Shown piece by piece: positions 28,637 to 38,594 of a stretch of 64,000 nt of DNA (positions are counted from its first letter, which is position 1; every line of letters begins with the position of its first letter). The notes below the pieces were generated by a model. The model ran no database searches, had not been told where the DNA came from, and saw nothing but the letters and a program-made list of their open reading frames with translations. Source of the DNA: CBDUQN01 sp965369375 (lineage in GTDB: Bacteria > Krumholzibacteriota > Krumholzibacteriia > Krumholzibacteriales > Krumholzibacteriaceae); NCBI GenBank assembly GCA_965369375.1, contig CBDUQN010000007.1, positions 1-64,000 of the forward strand, read 5' to 3'. The translations under genes and the position numbers were made by a program.

Positions 28637-30310
28637 ATGTTCTCTGGAGACGGAAGAGGCTTGATGGAAAGATCGGTGTTTATTCTACGAAAATTTTCGA
28701 TCCTGCGAGCGCTCGCTTTCACGTTCACCGCACTATCGCTGTTGTCGGTCTCACTGTACGGGGCGGGAGAGAACTTCAAAGGAGAGCTTTCCCTGATCAG
28801 AAAGCTCACTCCGGAGGAGCGGCTTACTTTTTTCAGCCTCCAGTATCTGATGAACCAGTTCCAGCAGAAGCAGTACCTCTCCCTCCCGACGGCCGGGGAA
28901 CGCGAAGTATGGGTCGAGCGGTTCTGGCTGGATATCGATCCGACGCCGGCAACGGACCGAAACGAGCGCAGAATAGAGCACGAGACGCGCGTGAAGTTTG
29001 CCCGAAGGCTCTTCAAGAAGAAAAAAGCGCCGGGCTGGGACAAGCGCGGGGAAACGCTCATACGGTTCGGAATGCCGACCATGCGGGCAAAAACATTTGG
29101 TAATATCGGTTTCTACCGCCAGGAGCCTCCCGGAGAAATCTGGTATTACTCGAGCCTCGACATGCTCGTCCCGTTCCACGATTTCAATCTCAGGGGAGAG
29201 CACATCTACGCGATCGAACCGTATGGGAGAAGCTCCCGCGAGGAGCTCAGGAGACTGGCAAATATCGGCAAATACTACCAGTACGAGATAATCAACAACT
29301 ACTACGCGACGGAATACCTCAGCCCGGATGAAGTGAAGGACCTCGTAGACTTCAACCCCGACGAGATCGACTACCTCGCCGATCCCGATCTGAGGCTCTT
29401 TGCGGCGAGGGATCTCATCGCCGAGTGGCAGGCGGAGAAAACCCGGAAATCGGTGAACAATTTCTACAAGTACATGAAAGAGAATTCGCTTATCTATTCA
29501 TTCGAAATGAACCAGGAGCTCCTCAACGTCTACTTCGACGTCATCGCATTCAGCGGCGGAGAGGGACTGTACCGAACGGAGGTCAATTTCGAGGTTCCCA
29601 CCGAGGAGATACTCTTCGTCCAGCAGGAGGGCAACCTGAATGCGAATATCGATTTCAGGGTTGTCGTACGGGATATGGAGATGAACAAGGTAACGGAGGG
29701 CGAGGACGTCGTCACAGCGGTGACATCTGAAAGGAACATGGAAACGATGCCGAGCCTCCTGCCCGGGCAGATCGTGCTTACGCTCGAGCCGGGATATTAC
29801 CACCTCGGGCTGGAGGCAATCGATCTGAACTCCGGCAAGCGCGGAACCTTCAGAACGAATGTCGAGCTTCCTCCCCCCGGCAAAGCATTGCGTATAAGCG
29901 ATATCCAATTCGCAAGCACGATCAAGGAGACCGAGGAGAATGTCAAATTCGTCAAGGGGAACATACAGGTGATCCCCCACCCCATTCACGCGTACCGGAT
30001 ACCGTATCCCCTTACCGTTTATTTCGAGATTTACGGCCTAGCAACGGACAGGGAGGATCTTGCCTATTACTCGGTCGAATACGCCATTGTCCCGATGCAA
30101 AAGAGGAGAAAAGGGCTCGTTCTCGTAGAGGTGGATCTCGCCTTGAGCTCAAGATTCGAAACGACCGGATTCGGCTCAAAGCAGGTTCAGAGAATCGAGA
30201 TCGCCACCGGAAACCTGTGGAAAGGTGTCTTTCAGCTCGTCGTGAAAGTCCAGGATCGCAGAACCCGAAAGGTCGTTGAGCGGCGCGCCACCTTCTCGAT
30301 ACTGGACTGA
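28637..30310 (+). CDS. secreted GWxTD-domain protein
   Basis: About 557 residues with a signal peptide (hydrophobic stretch FSILRALAFTFTALSLLSV). The GWxTD-type core appears at about 120-200: WLDIDPTPATDRN, then APGWDKRGETLIRFGMP and GEIWYYSS. This domain is typical of FCB and neighbouring phyla and of unknown function. The second half is beta-rich (about 300-557). Two starts are plausible: ATG 28637 (GGGAG eight bases before) and ATG 28664 (GGAAGAGG, closer to the signal peptide). It lies 35 bases after lptG and is probably in the same operon, which hints at an envelope role. Confidence 0.82.
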   Translation: MFSGDGRGLMERSVFILRKFSILRALAFTFTALSLLSVSLYGAGENFKGELSLIRKLTPEERLTFFSLQYLMNQFQQKQYLSLPTAGEREVWVERFWLDIDPTPATDRNERRIEHETRVKFARRLFKKKKAPGWDKRGETLIRFGMPTMRAKTFGNIGFYRQEPPGEIWYYSSLDMLVPFHDFNLRGEHIYAIEPYGRSSREELRRLANIGKYYQYEIINNYYATEYLSPDEVKDLVDFNPDEIDYLADPDLRLFAARDLIAEWQAEKTRKSVNNFYKYMKENSLIYSFEMNQELLNVYFDVIAFSGGEGLYRTEVNFEVPTEEILFVQQEGNLNANIDFRVVVRDMEMNKVTEGEDVVTAVTSERNMETMPSLLPGQIVLTLEPGYYHLGLEAIDLNSGKRGTFRTNVELPPPGKALRISDIQFASTIKETEENVKFVKGNIQVIPHPIHAYRIPYPLTVYFEIYGLATDREDLAYYSVEYAIVPMQKRRKGLVLVEVDLALSSRFETTGFGSKQVQRIEIATGNLWKGVFQLVVKVQDRRTRKVVERRATFSILD

Positions 30311-30398
30311 TTCCCCGGATAATCAGACGTGATTTATTCGTATCCCGATCATACGCACGGATTTCGCAGGCATTGCTGTGCCGGCGCGAGACGCGGTG

Positions 30399-31655
30399 CT
30401 ACGTCCCCTCCTCCCAGCTTGCCAGATACTTCTTCTGCTTCTCTGTCAGCTCGTCGATCACGCAGCCGATGGCCTCGAGCTTGAGACGGGCGATCTCCTC
30501 ATCGATTTCGAGAGGCACGGAATAAACCTTTTTCTCGAGATCGCCTTTGCTCTTCACAATGTACTCTGCAGAGAGGGACTGATTTGCGAAACTCATATCC
30601 ATTACCGATGCCGGATGGCCCTCGGCCGCGGCGAGGTTTATCAGACGGCCCTCGGCGAGGAGATTGATCCTGCGGCCGTCGGGGAGAACGTACTGGTCGA
30701 TGTGCTCGCGAATGCGGCTCTTGCTCTTCGACATCTCATCGAGCTCGGGGATATCTATCTCTACATTGAAGTGGCCGGAGTTGGCGACGATCGCTCCGTC
30801 CTTCATGAGCTCGAAGTGTTCCTTTCTAATGACCGAGACATTGCCGGTCAGCGTTATGAAGATATTGCCTGCTTGCGCGGCTTCCATAGAGCTCATCACC
30901 GAAAATCCGTCCATGACCGCTTCGAGGGCCTTCACCGGATCGACTTCGACAACAATTACATTCGCGCCCATACCCCGCGCCCTCATTGCCGTTCCGCGCC
31001 CGCACCAACCGTATCCGAAAATGACGATGCGTGAGCCCGCGAGCAGAATGTTCGTCGCCCGCATGATGCCGTCGATGGTACTCTGCCCCGTGCCATAGCG
31101 GTTATCGAAGAAGTGCTTCGTTTGCGCGTCGTTCACGGCGATGACCGGATACGCCAATACGCCGTTTTTCTCCATGCTCCGGAGCCTGATGACGCCGGTC
31201 GTTGTTTCCTCCGTTCCCCCATCCACGACCTCGAGGAGCTCGCGCCGATCCTTGTGCAGCTTGCTGACGAGATCGGCGCCGTCGTCCATCGTGATGTGCG
31301 GCTTGATGTCGAGGACTGAGTCGATATGGCTGTAGTAGCGATCGTTATCCTCTCCCCGCACCGCAAAGACGGATATTTCGTCGTGCTTGATGAGTGAGGC
31401 GACGACATCATCCTGCGTGCTCAGGGGATTGGAGGCGCAGAGGGCCACCTCGGCGCCTCCCGCCTTGAGCGTCCGCATCAGATTGGCCGTTTCCGTCGTC
31501 ACGTGCAGGCAGGCGGCTAATCTCACGCCCTCGAGCGGTTTCTCTTCGCTCATCTGTTTCCGGATCAGGGTGAGAACCGGCATATGCTCGTCCGCCCAGT
31601 CTATCCTCTGCTTCCCCGCCTCGGCCAATTTCAAGTCGCTGCAATCATAATTCAT
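30399..31655 (-). CDS. ahcY: adenosylhomocysteinase (SAH hydrolase)
   Basis: Splits S-adenosylhomocysteine into homocysteine and adenosine, with bound NAD, clearing the product of methyl transfer. 418 residues. [15 protein letters not shown] and [10 protein letters not shown] mark the substrate domain. [19 protein letters not shown] is the NAD-binding Rossmann motif, with [14 protein letters not shown] next. The ATG at 31655 follows AGGAAAGGAAC; earlier in-frame ATGs would extend into metK. The lack of the large insertion found in mammalian enzymes is typical of this shorter bacterial/archaeal type. It lies downstream of metK, so the SAM cycle genes are paired. Confidence 0.95.
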   Translation of the reverse strand: MNYDCSDLKLAEAGKQRIDWADEHMPVLTLIRKQMSEEKPLEGVRLAACLHVTTETANLMRTLKAGGAEVALCASNPLSTQDDVVASLIKHDEISVFAVRGEDNDRYYSHIDSVLDIKPHITMDDGADLVSKLHKDRRELLEVVDGGTEETTTGVIRLRSMEKNGVLAYPVIAVNDAQTKHFFDNRYGTGQSTIDGIMRATNILLAGSRIVIFGYGWCGRGTAMRARGMGANVIVVEVDPVKALEAVMDGFSVMSSMEAAQAGNIFITLTGNVSVIRKEHFELMKDGAIVANSGHFNVEIDIPELDEMSKSKSRIREHIDQYVLPDGRRINLLAEGRLINLAAAEGHPASVMDMSFANQSLSAEYIVKSKGDLEKKVYSVPLEIDEEIARLKLEAIGCVIDELTEKQKKYLASWEEGT

Positions 31656-31695
31656 TACATGTTCCTTTCCTGACTGGATGTGTATAAACGGCCGG

Positions 31696-32838
31696 CTAGA
31701 CCTTCGACTTGAGGACATCGACATAGTCTAGGTTCTCCCAGGTAAATTCCTTCTCCTCACGGCCGAAGTGTCCGTAGGCGGCGGTCTTTTGGAAGATACC
31801 CCGCAGCAGTTTCAGACGTTCGATGATGCCCCGGGGAGTAAGATCGAACGTTTCGCGCACGATCTTGGTGAGCTTCTCGTCACTGACGATGCCCGTGCCG
31901 GATGTATCGATCATGAGAGATACCGGTTCGGCCAAGCCGATCGCATAGGCGAGCTGAACCTCACACTCCTCGGCGAGCCCCGCGCCCACGATATTCTTCG
32001 CGACATGGCGCGCGGCGTACGAGGCCGACCGGTCTACCTTCGAAGGATCTTTGCCCGAGAAGGCGCCGCCGCCGTGGCTTCCGAAGCCGCCGTAGGTATC
32101 CACGATGATCTTTCTGCCGGTCAATCCCGTATCCGCCATGGGGCCGCCCCTGACAAACCGTCCCGTCGGATTCACGAGAACCTTGTAGTCGGTCTGATCG
32201 ACATCGAAACCGGCGACAACCGGCTTTATGACATGCTCCACGAGCCCTTCGCGGATCTCATCGAGCGAGACATCTTCACTGTGCTGGGTAGAGAGGAGAA
32301 CCGTATCGATCTTCTTTGGGACATTATCCTCGTATTCAATCGTCACCTGCGATTTTCCGTCCGGCTTCAGAAATGTAAGCTCATTAGCTTTTCGCACCTC
32401 GGCCATCTTCATGACGAGACGGTGAGCTATGATGATAGGCATCGGCATGAGGACATCAGTCTGCCTGCAGGCGTATCCGAACATCATGCCCTGGTCTCCC
32501 GCCCCCCCTCTATCGACCCCCATCGCGATGTCCTCGGACTGCCCTTCTATTGTGGTGAGAACAGCGGTCGTCTCATAATCGAATCCGAGATCCGGGTCGG
32601 TATAGCCGATATCATGGATTACTTCACGCACGAGCTTGGGGATCTCGACATACTCTTTCGTGGTAATTTCGCCCGAGATGAGCGCCATACCGGTCGTGAC
32701 GAGTGTCTCGCACGCGACACGCCCGGTAGGATCGTTGGACAGAATCGCATCCACGATCCTGTCGGAGATCTGGTCCGCCACCTTGTCCGGATGTCCCTCG
32801 GTCACGGATTCCGAAGTAAAAAGATGTCTCTCAGACAT
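31696..32838 (-). CDS. metK: S-adenosylmethionine synthetase
   Basis: Makes SAM from methionine and ATP. At 380 residues it is the standard bacterial length. Signatures are [19 protein letters not shown] at the N-terminus, the ATP/PPi loop [12 protein letters not shown] and [17 protein letters not shown] in the central region. The GAGGAGG Shine-Dalgarno fixes the ATG. The leader is only about 100 bases and AT-rich, with no SAM riboswitch fold that I can recognise. It forms a two-gene unit with ahcY. Confidence 0.97.
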   Translation of the reverse strand: MSERHLFTSESVTEGHPDKVADQISDRIVDAILSNDPTGRVACETLVTTGMALISGEITTKEYVEIPKLVREVIHDIGYTDPDLGFDYETTAVLTTIEGQSEDIAMGVDRGGAGDQGMMFGYACRQTDVLMPMPIIIAHRLVMKMAEVRKANELTFLKPDGKSQVTIEYEDNVPKKIDTVLLSTQHSEDVSLDEIREGLVEHVIKPVVAGFDVDQTDYKVLVNPTGRFVRGGPMADTGLTGRKIIVDTYGGFGSHGGGAFSGKDPSKVDRSASYAARHVAKNIVGAGLAEECEVQLAYAIGLAEPVSLMIDTSGTGIVSDEKLTKIVRETFDLTPRGIIERLKLLRGIFQKTAAYGHFGREEKEFTWENLDYVDVLKSKV

Positions 32839-32938
32839 GCAACGCCTCCTCTAAACAAGTAGATTCCTATGTAATAATTTATCCGAATATATAACTCTTT
32901 TGTAATGGATTCATCAAAGTCAAGCGAAATCAAACGCA

Positions 32939-33913
32939 TCAACGGTAATCGATCTGTGAATGATCGCTTACATTGAAGCTGCTGCGGCGGCCGGTGACCT
33001 CCGCATAGGCGCCGACAACGCTACCCTCGAGCATGACATTAATCAGACTGCTTCCCTCATTCAGAATCGAATTCGATATAATCGTGTTCTTGATTTCACA
33101 TCCCTTTGCCACCGAAACGTACGGCCCTATGATCGAGCTTTCGATCCTGCTATCGCGATCGAGGTAGCATGGCTGGATGATTATGGAGCCTTCCACCTCG
33201 TTGTCCGGCTCCATGGCTTCGAGAAGAACTCGATTGGTTTCGAGAAGCGTTTCGACCTTACCGCAATCATACCACCCGTCAATGGCGTACGGATGGAATT
33301 TTGCGCCGTCGTTGATCATGATCTGGAGCGCGTCCGTTATCTGGTGCTCCCCTTTCGTTGTTATGTCCTTTTCGATGATCTGCCCGCACGCATCATACAG
33401 CATCGAAGAATCGTGAAAATAGTAAAGCCCGATGACGGCGAGATTGCTCTTGGGCTGATCGGGTTTCTCCTCGATACTGCGTATCATCCCTCCCTCGACT
33501 TCGCAAATTCCGAATCTGCCTGGATTGGTCACCTCGTGCACGCCGAGAACATAATCGCCCACTTTTGGAATTCTCGCAAAATCGGTCTTTATGATTGTGT
33601 CCCCGAGAATGATAACCAGTTCGGCGCCGTCGGCATGTGATCGTGTCAGATTCACCGCGTGTGCAATGCCCCTCTGCTCCCCCTGTACGACGAATGTCAT
33701 CGGAATATCGTAGGTGCTCTGCAGATACTCTTTGATCAATTCGCCCTTGTACCCGATAATCGGTATCAGCTCGGAGACGCCCATGTCGAGCAATCCGTCT
33801 ACGATATGCCCGAGGATGGGTTTCCCCGCGACATTGAGCAGCGCTTTCGGATTGGTCAGGGTATGCGGACGGAGCCGCTTCCCGATTCCCGCTACCGGTA
33901 TAACCGCCTTCAT
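32939..33913 (-). CDS. sugar-1-phosphate nucleotidyltransferase
   Basis: Rossmann-like nucleotidyltransferase of 324 residues with the signature AGIGKRLRPHTLTNPKALL at the N-terminus, followed by a left-handed beta-helix C-terminal part (repeating I/V hexapeptides such as SIIGPYVSVAKGCEIKNTII). It converts a hexose-1-phosphate and NTP into an NDP-sugar. Glucose-1-phosphate with dTTP or UTP, or mannose-1-phosphate with GTP, are the candidates; sequence alone does not decide. It overlaps the PGI/PMI gene by four bases (ATGA), which suggests that its sugar phosphate comes from that enzyme's products. Confidence 0.85.
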   Translation of the reverse strand: MKAVIPVAGIGKRLRPHTLTNPKALLNVAGKPILGHIVDGLLDMGVSELIPIIGYKGELIKEYLQSTYDIPMTFVVQGEQRGIAHAVNLTRSHADGAELVIILGDTIIKTDFARIPKVGDYVLGVHEVTNPGRFGICEVEGGMIRSIEEKPDQPKSNLAVIGLYYFHDSSMLYDACGQIIEKDITTKGEHQITDALQIMINDGAKFHPYAIDGWYDCGKVETLLETNRVLLEAMEPDNEVEGSIIIQPCYLDRDSRIESSIIGPYVSVAKGCEIKNTIISNSILNEGSSLINVMLEGSVVGAYAEVTGRRSSFNVSDHSQIDYR

Positions 33914-34980
33914 GAATCCTCCGATCCGAGCAATTCTTTTATTCGCTCGATCTTATCGATTGGCGTAGGATCCTGACCGTATTCAACGGCGAGGTATACG
34001 CTCGTGTAATCCCCGAGAATGAGAGTTGAAAGAAGGCGTGAGAGCCGTCCCTCCCTGCCCGCCGCCCCATCACTCTCGATCACGGCCGCGCCGCCTGCAA
34101 GCGGTTTGAGCATCTCGTATGTGATTCTCATCCGCTTCTTGATACGGGGATGGTCCTCGTGATCGGTGAGCATAATGATGAAGAGGTCTTCACGCAACCG
34201 CTCGGGACACTCCCATCCCATCACCTCATTGTGCCCGAACTCGGGGAAGACGTTGTGAAAAGCCATCGTCTTGCTGTTCTCATTGATCTGGCACTTCCAG
34301 CGGTACGCCACGCCGCTGAGAAGCCCGTCCCCGCTGTATATCATGGGCATCTTGCCGTAGAGTCGCTTGGAGAGCTGCAGCGCGGTGTTCTGGGTCTGGT
34401 CTCCATCGAGAAAGAACCTGTCTGAGAGCTTGCGCACCTTCCTGACAGCAGAAGCTATCTCCGAATCGGATACCGGGTAGATCCCGAGGTTGGAGACGAG
34501 GCGAAGCAGCGGCGTGAACAGATACCCGATAGCGGCTCTCGGCGGAAGTCCGCCGGGTACCATGCAAACCGGGACACCGGCACGTGCAGCCCGCGCTCCG
34601 AGCTCACCCCCGGACGTAACCACCGCGAGATTGCACCCCTTCGAGCGGGCGTCATCGAATACACTGAGCACTTCCTCGGTATTGCCGCTGTAGCTGACGC
34701 ACACGACCGATGTATCGGTGCCGGCGTACGAATCGAGTTTGTAGCCGCGCTCGAGATGGATCGGAACGGGGCAATTCCTTCCAAGAAGGTCCTTGAGAAG
34801 CCTCCCGCCGATGGCTGATCCCCCGAGGCCGCTCATGACGAGAGGGAAGGCGCCTCCACCGTGGGAAAAATCCTTCGCCGAATCCCACACTCTCTCGATC
34901 TGGTCGGGAATGCTCTTGACGTTGTCGAGCATCCGGCTCATGTCAGTGTGGTAATACCGTGCAGCATCATCTGAACTCAT
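33910..34980 (-). CDS. bifunctional phosphoglucose/phosphomannose isomerase
   Basis: SIS-domain isomerase of the archaeal/bacterial PGI/PMI type interconverting glucose-6-P or mannose-6-P with fructose-6-P. 356 residues. The first SIS domain has MSGLGGSAIGGRLLKDL and CVSYSGNTEEVLSVF, the second FPEFGHNEVMGWE with the conserved catalytic His and Glu. Its place directly behind a mannose-type PTS and before a nucleotidyltransferase makes a role in PTS-imported mannose or glucose likely. Confidence 0.9.
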   Translation of the reverse strand: MSSDDAARYYHTDMSRMLDNVKSIPDQIERVWDSAKDFSHGGGAFPLVMSGLGGSAIGGRLLKDLLGRNCPVPIHLERGYKLDSYAGTDTSVVCVSYSGNTEEVLSVFDDARSKGCNLAVVTSGGELGARAARAGVPVCMVPGGLPPRAAIGYLFTPLLRLVSNLGIYPVSDSEIASAVRKVRKLSDRFFLDGDQTQNTALQLSKRLYGKMPMIYSGDGLLSGVAYRWKCQINENSKTMAFHNVFPEFGHNEVMGWECPERLREDLFIIMLTDHEDHPRIKKRMRITYEMLKPLAGGAAVIESDGAAGREGRLSRLLSTLILGDYTSVYLAVEYGQDPTPIDKIERIKELLGSEDS

Positions 34981-35035
34981 GTTTTATATCTCCCGTGCTC
35001 CTCCGGTAGGAAAGGAAAACGTCATTCGCGCCGCT

Positions 35036-36826
35036 CTATGTATAGGACTCGTGGATGAATTCCTTGAGCTCCGAACGCTTCTCGTAAATGAAGTGATCGA
35101 GCATCTCTCTCACTTCTGTCGCCGTCGACATGTTCAACGCTTTTCGCGCAAGGGATTTCGTCTCATCGTAGGTAACAGAACGTATTATCTTCTTTATCTC
35201 GGGTATGAGATACGCGCTGGCACTGAACTCGTTGAGACCGAGTCCGATCAGCAGGAGCGCCCCGTGCACATTCGCGGGCATTTCACCGCAGATGCCGACC
35301 CAGATGCCGTTTTTATGAGCCGCACTGACCGTATCCCTGAGCAGACGCAGAATGCTCGGATGGAGCGCATCGTAGAGGTACGATATTCTGCTGTTTCCCC
35401 TGTCCACCGCAAGCGCATACTGTATGAGATCGTTCGTGCCGATGCTGAAGAAATCGACCTCGCGGGCCATCTTGTCGGCAATGGCGACGGCGGACGGCGT
35501 TTCGATCATGATACCGACCTCGACATTTTCTCCGATCTGATACCGCTCCCGTTTGAGATCCTCCCTTACCTCTTCGCATATCGCCTTCGCCACCCGCACT
35601 TCATCGATGATCGAGATCATCGGGAACATAATCCGCACACTCCCGTACGCCGAAGCCCGGTAGATCGCCCTTAGCTGCGTCCTGAAGATATCTTTTCGCG
35701 ACAGGGTGAACCGTATTCCCCTCCAACCCATGAAGGGATTGGCTTCCTTGCTCTCACCCATCCATCCCGCAATCTTGTCTCCGCCGATATCGAGAGTTCT
35801 GAAGATCACCGAATCCGGTGAAAGCTTCTTAACGACGTTACTGTAATATCGAAACTGCTCTTCCTCGCTGGGAAGTGATTTTTTCGTTATGAAGAAGTAT
35901 TCCGTCCTGAACAGCCCGATACCCTTTGCACCGTGATCGATTATATCCTTCACCTCATCGGCTATCTCGATATTTCCGGAAAGCTCGATCGTATGTCCGT
36001 CCAGGGTGACGGCGGGATAATCCTTGAGCGTGAGAAGCTCCTTCTCCATCTCCTGGAATTTGACCTGCGCTTCCTTGAACGTTTCAACCGTTTCCGGTGT
36101 GGGGTGCAGCACCACATGTCCCGTTATCCCGTCGACGATCATGCGGTCGTACGGCTTGGCCCGGAGGCTGAAATCCTCCAGACCCACGACGGCGGGCATC
36201 CCGAAGGAACGCGCCAGAATAGCCGCATGAGACGTGCTGCCGCCGAAATCGGTAACAAACGCGATAACATACTTTTTATTGAGCCCCGCCGTTTCGGACG
36301 GGGTCAGGTTCTTCGCGACAACGATCGATTTCTTTCTCAGATTCGTCAATCCCTCGACCTTCTGTCCGAGGAGGTTGCCGATGACACGCTTGCGCACATC
36401 CCGAATATCTTCCGCCCGCGATTTGAGATACTCATCCTTGATGTCATCGAAGGTGGTGAGCACGCCGTCTAGAACCATGCAGAAAGCATACGCGGCATCG
36501 ACCTTTTTCTCCTTGATCCTGCGGACCGTCTCCTTGCGCACCAGATCGTCCGAGAGAATCATGCGGTGTGAATCGAGAATCTTGGCGTGATCCTCTCCGA
36601 GATCGTCCGCAAGTGCCTGGTGAAGCTTGCGGAGGTCGGCTTCCGTTTCCTCGAGGGCCGATTCGAAGCGCTTGATCTCATCATCGATCTGATCATCGGT
36701 AATCGATTCCGCGATTATCGCCAGGTCTTCGACGTTGACGACATATGCCTCGCCGAATGCGATTCCCGGAGACACGGGGATCCCCTCGAAGATCATTTCC
36801 TTCTTTTCCGCTTTGCCTCTATCCAT
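35036..36826 (-). CDS. ptsI: PTS Enzyme I (phosphoenolpyruvate-protein phosphotransferase)
   Basis: First phosphoryl acceptor of the PTS: takes phosphate from PEP and passes it to HPr. 596 residues. The phospho-His motif is GGSTSHAAILARSFGMPAVV, near residue 190. The PEP-binding C-terminal domain shows GIGLFRTEYFF, FRTLDIGGDK and IMIETPSAV, and GTNDLIQYALAVDRGN contains the Asn/Asp of the PEP site. GICGEMPA is the final active-site motif. The frame is open upstream, but ATG 36826, overlapping the HPr stop by eight bases, gives the normal start. Confidence 0.95.
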   Translation of the reverse strand: MDRGKAEKKEMIFEGIPVSPGIAFGEAYVVNVEDLAIIAESITDDQIDDEIKRFESALEETEADLRKLHQALADDLGEDHAKILDSHRMILSDDLVRKETVRRIKEKKVDAAYAFCMVLDGVLTTFDDIKDEYLKSRAEDIRDVRKRVIGNLLGQKVEGLTNLRKKSIVVAKNLTPSETAGLNKKYVIAFVTDFGGSTSHAAILARSFGMPAVVGLEDFSLRAKPYDRMIVDGITGHVVLHPTPETVETFKEAQVKFQEMEKELLTLKDYPAVTLDGHTIELSGNIEIADEVKDIIDHGAKGIGLFRTEYFFITKKSLPSEEEQFRYYSNVVKKLSPDSVIFRTLDIGGDKIAGWMGESKEANPFMGWRGIRFTLSRKDIFRTQLRAIYRASAYGSVRIMFPMISIIDEVRVAKAICEEVREDLKRERYQIGENVEVGIMIETPSAVAIADKMAREVDFFSIGTNDLIQYALAVDRGNSRISYLYDALHPSILRLLRDTVSAAHKNGIWVGICGEMPANVHGALLLIGLGLNEFSASAYLIPEIKKIIRSVTYDETKSLARKALNMSTATEVREMLDHFIYEKRSELKEFIHESYT

Positions 36827-37094
36827 CGACTTTTTTCTGAAACTTGCTCTCGAACAATTGCACGAGACACGAAAGAGCGTCACCCTCATCCGTGCCATCG
36901 GCCTTTATCTTAAGCACCGACCCGAATTCAGCTCCGAGACCGGCGACACCAAGAATGCTCTTCGCATTGACTTCCTGATCATCCTTGGCAATCGTGATCT
37001 CCGATTTGAACATGCTTGCGGTCTTCACCAGCTCACTCGCCAATCTCAGGTGAATCCCGTTTTTGTTCTCTACTGTTACGCTGTCTGAAACCAT
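36819..37094 (-). CDS. ptsH: phosphocarrier protein HPr
   Basis: 91-residue HPr. The active-site motif reads NGIHLRLASELV. The phosphorylatable His and following Arg are kept, but the usual A-R-P-A context is replaced. The regulatory Ser site is kept in VNAKSILGVAGLGAE, matching the presence of hprK in the same cluster. The N-terminal extension in the open frame is not needed; ATG 37094 gives VTVENKNGIH, the family start. It overlaps ptsI by eight bases. Confidence 0.92.
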   Translation of the reverse strand: MVSDSVTVENKNGIHLRLASELVKTASMFKSEITIAKDDQEVNAKSILGVAGLGAEFGSVLKIKADGTDEGDALSCLVQLFESKFQKKVDG

Positions 37095-37149
37095 ATCTAC
37101 AGTGTATTGGCTTACAATTGATTCCAAAAAAGGTTCCGCGTGCAACGGT

Positions 37150-37878
37150 CTACCAGAAGTAGAGCAATAACAAGAACACGCAAAAAACGATCGTAACACT
37201 CGGCAGGAGGGAAAACCGTTTCCGCAAACCCACCATCATTGCCACGGCAGCCACACCCATCACGGCAAACCGGACCCCGCCCGCCTCCAGGGCTCTGGTG
37301 AAGGCGAGTGCTGCAAATGCTCCCGCGGCGAAAGCAGCACATCCACCCAGTAATCCCTGTTCTCTGAAAAGTCGTGCGATGAGCTCCCGTCCGACTCCCT
37401 CACGCAACTGAACACTCCCCAGATAACCACCGAGCCTCGAACGGAAGTGGTAAATATTATAAAGAGCAAGGAAGATTACCAAACCGATGTATGATTGATA
37501 AATAGCAAAAATACTGGCAATTGTCAATGCCAGCGGGAGTAGAACGACATCGAAGAAATAATCCCCCTTCGCCGTTGAAACCGAAGAAATGGCTCTCTTG
37601 ACGCTTTCGATCCGCTCGCGGGATATATCCTCGCCCGCCGACCTTCGCTCCTCGAGGCTCACGACAACGCCGACGACAACCGAGGCAAGAATGGGATTTG
37701 CGTTGAAATACCCGAGGTGTCCCTTCGCGAGCTCCTTGAATTCTCTATCGGTCCCGGCCAGCCTCGAGAGGTGCGGGGATAGGGCATGGTAGAAGCCCAA
37801 CCCATCGATTGTTCTGCTGTTTCGCGAGCTCGCGATGAAAAACAGCCGCCAGAGGGTATTGAGATGGCGCTTCCACAT
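37150..37878 (-). CDS. PTS mannose-family EIID component
   Basis: 242-residue membrane component unique to mannose/fructose/sorbose PTS systems. The N-terminus has RNSRTIDGLGFYHALSP and KELAKGHLGYFNANPILAS, both hallmarks of EIID (cytosolic face and re-entrant part). The C-terminal 110 residues hold three to four membrane helices. The open frame continues far upstream through the complementary strand of EIIC, but ATG 37878 is two bases after the EIIC stop and gives the right length. Confidence 0.9.
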   Translation of the reverse strand: MWKRHLNTLWRLFFIASSRNSRTIDGLGFYHALSPHLSRLAGTDREFKELAKGHLGYFNANPILASVVVGVVVSLEERRSAGEDISRERIESVKRAISSVSTAKGDYFFDVVLLPLALTIASIFAIYQSYIGLVIFLALYNIYHFRSRLGGYLGSVQLREGVGRELIARLFREQGLLGGCAAFAAGAFAALAFTRALEAGGVRFAVMGVAAVAMMVGLRKRFSLLPSVTIVFCVFLLLLYFW

Positions 37879-37880
37879 AG

Positions 37881-38576
37881 TCAACCTCTCGTGAGAAACA
37901 GCACGTAAACGACGAGAAAACCCGCGCCGAACCAGAAAATATGCATTTTCTTGATATGAAACCGCACGAGCGAGCCGATGCCGATAAAGGGAGGAAGTAG
38001 GTAGAACAGATCGAGCGACCCTCCCTCGCGGACAAAGACCGTCAGTAGAAACGACAGAACAAACCGAACAACAACGAGCACGACGAAGAGCAGCACGAAC
38101 CCGAATAAAAAATGCAGCATAACGGTGGCGAGATGGGCGACGGACGCCGCCGTCCTGCGACCTCTTCCGATATTCGAAAGGGCGAAGACGGAAAGACGGT
38201 ACGAATAACTTTCCCAGAGGGTATATGCCCGGCTGCCGAGGTATGATACGCCCAACGCAACGAGAAGTGACAGAACGAGGATGAGTCCCCCCAGAACGGG
38301 ATCCTCTCCGAAATGCCTGGAGACGAGTATGAAGAGAGAAGCCGCCGTCACGCCGCCGAGGGTCAGATCCGGATTCTTCTCGCCCCTGAGCGTAACGACG
38401 CCGAGAAACATCATCTGAAATAGTGCCCCGGCGAGAAACCCCGCTGCAGGTGATCCGAGGATGAGACCTATGATCGCCCCGCTGCAGATCGGCTGTGAAA
38501 ACAACAGCTTCAGTGAAGTCCGGTTGTCTAGAGCACACAAGCCGCCGAACAGCGAAGCGGAAAGTATTGGATTCAA
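37881..38576 (-). CDS. PTS mannose-family EIIC component
   Basis: 231-residue integral membrane channel subunit. The EIIC signature is seen in FSQPICSGAIIGLILG and AGALFQMMFLGVVTLRG, with six or more hydrophobic segments along the chain. The start is a TTG; AAAGGAG lies about 12 bases upstream, and a stop codon two codons before it excludes an earlier start. It pairs with EIID downstream and is separated from EIIB and EIIA by the GH57 gene. Confidence 0.88.
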   Translation of the reverse strand: MNPILSASLFGGLCALDNRTSLKLLFSQPICSGAIIGLILGSPAAGFLAGALFQMMFLGVVTLRGEKNPDLTLGGVTAASLFILVSRHFGEDPVLGGLILVLSLLVALGVSYLGSRAYTLWESYSYRLSVFALSNIGRGRRTAASVAHLATVMLHFLFGFVLLFVVLVVVRFVLSFLLTVFVREGGSLDLFYLLPPFIGIGSLVRFHIKKMHIFWFGAGFLVVYVLFLTRG

Positions 38577-38594
38577 CGAGGCTCAACGCTCCTT

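Noticed and set aside
32839..32938. SAM riboswitch before metK
   Set aside because: The leader is about 100 bases and AT-rich, with no recognisable stems or terminator.
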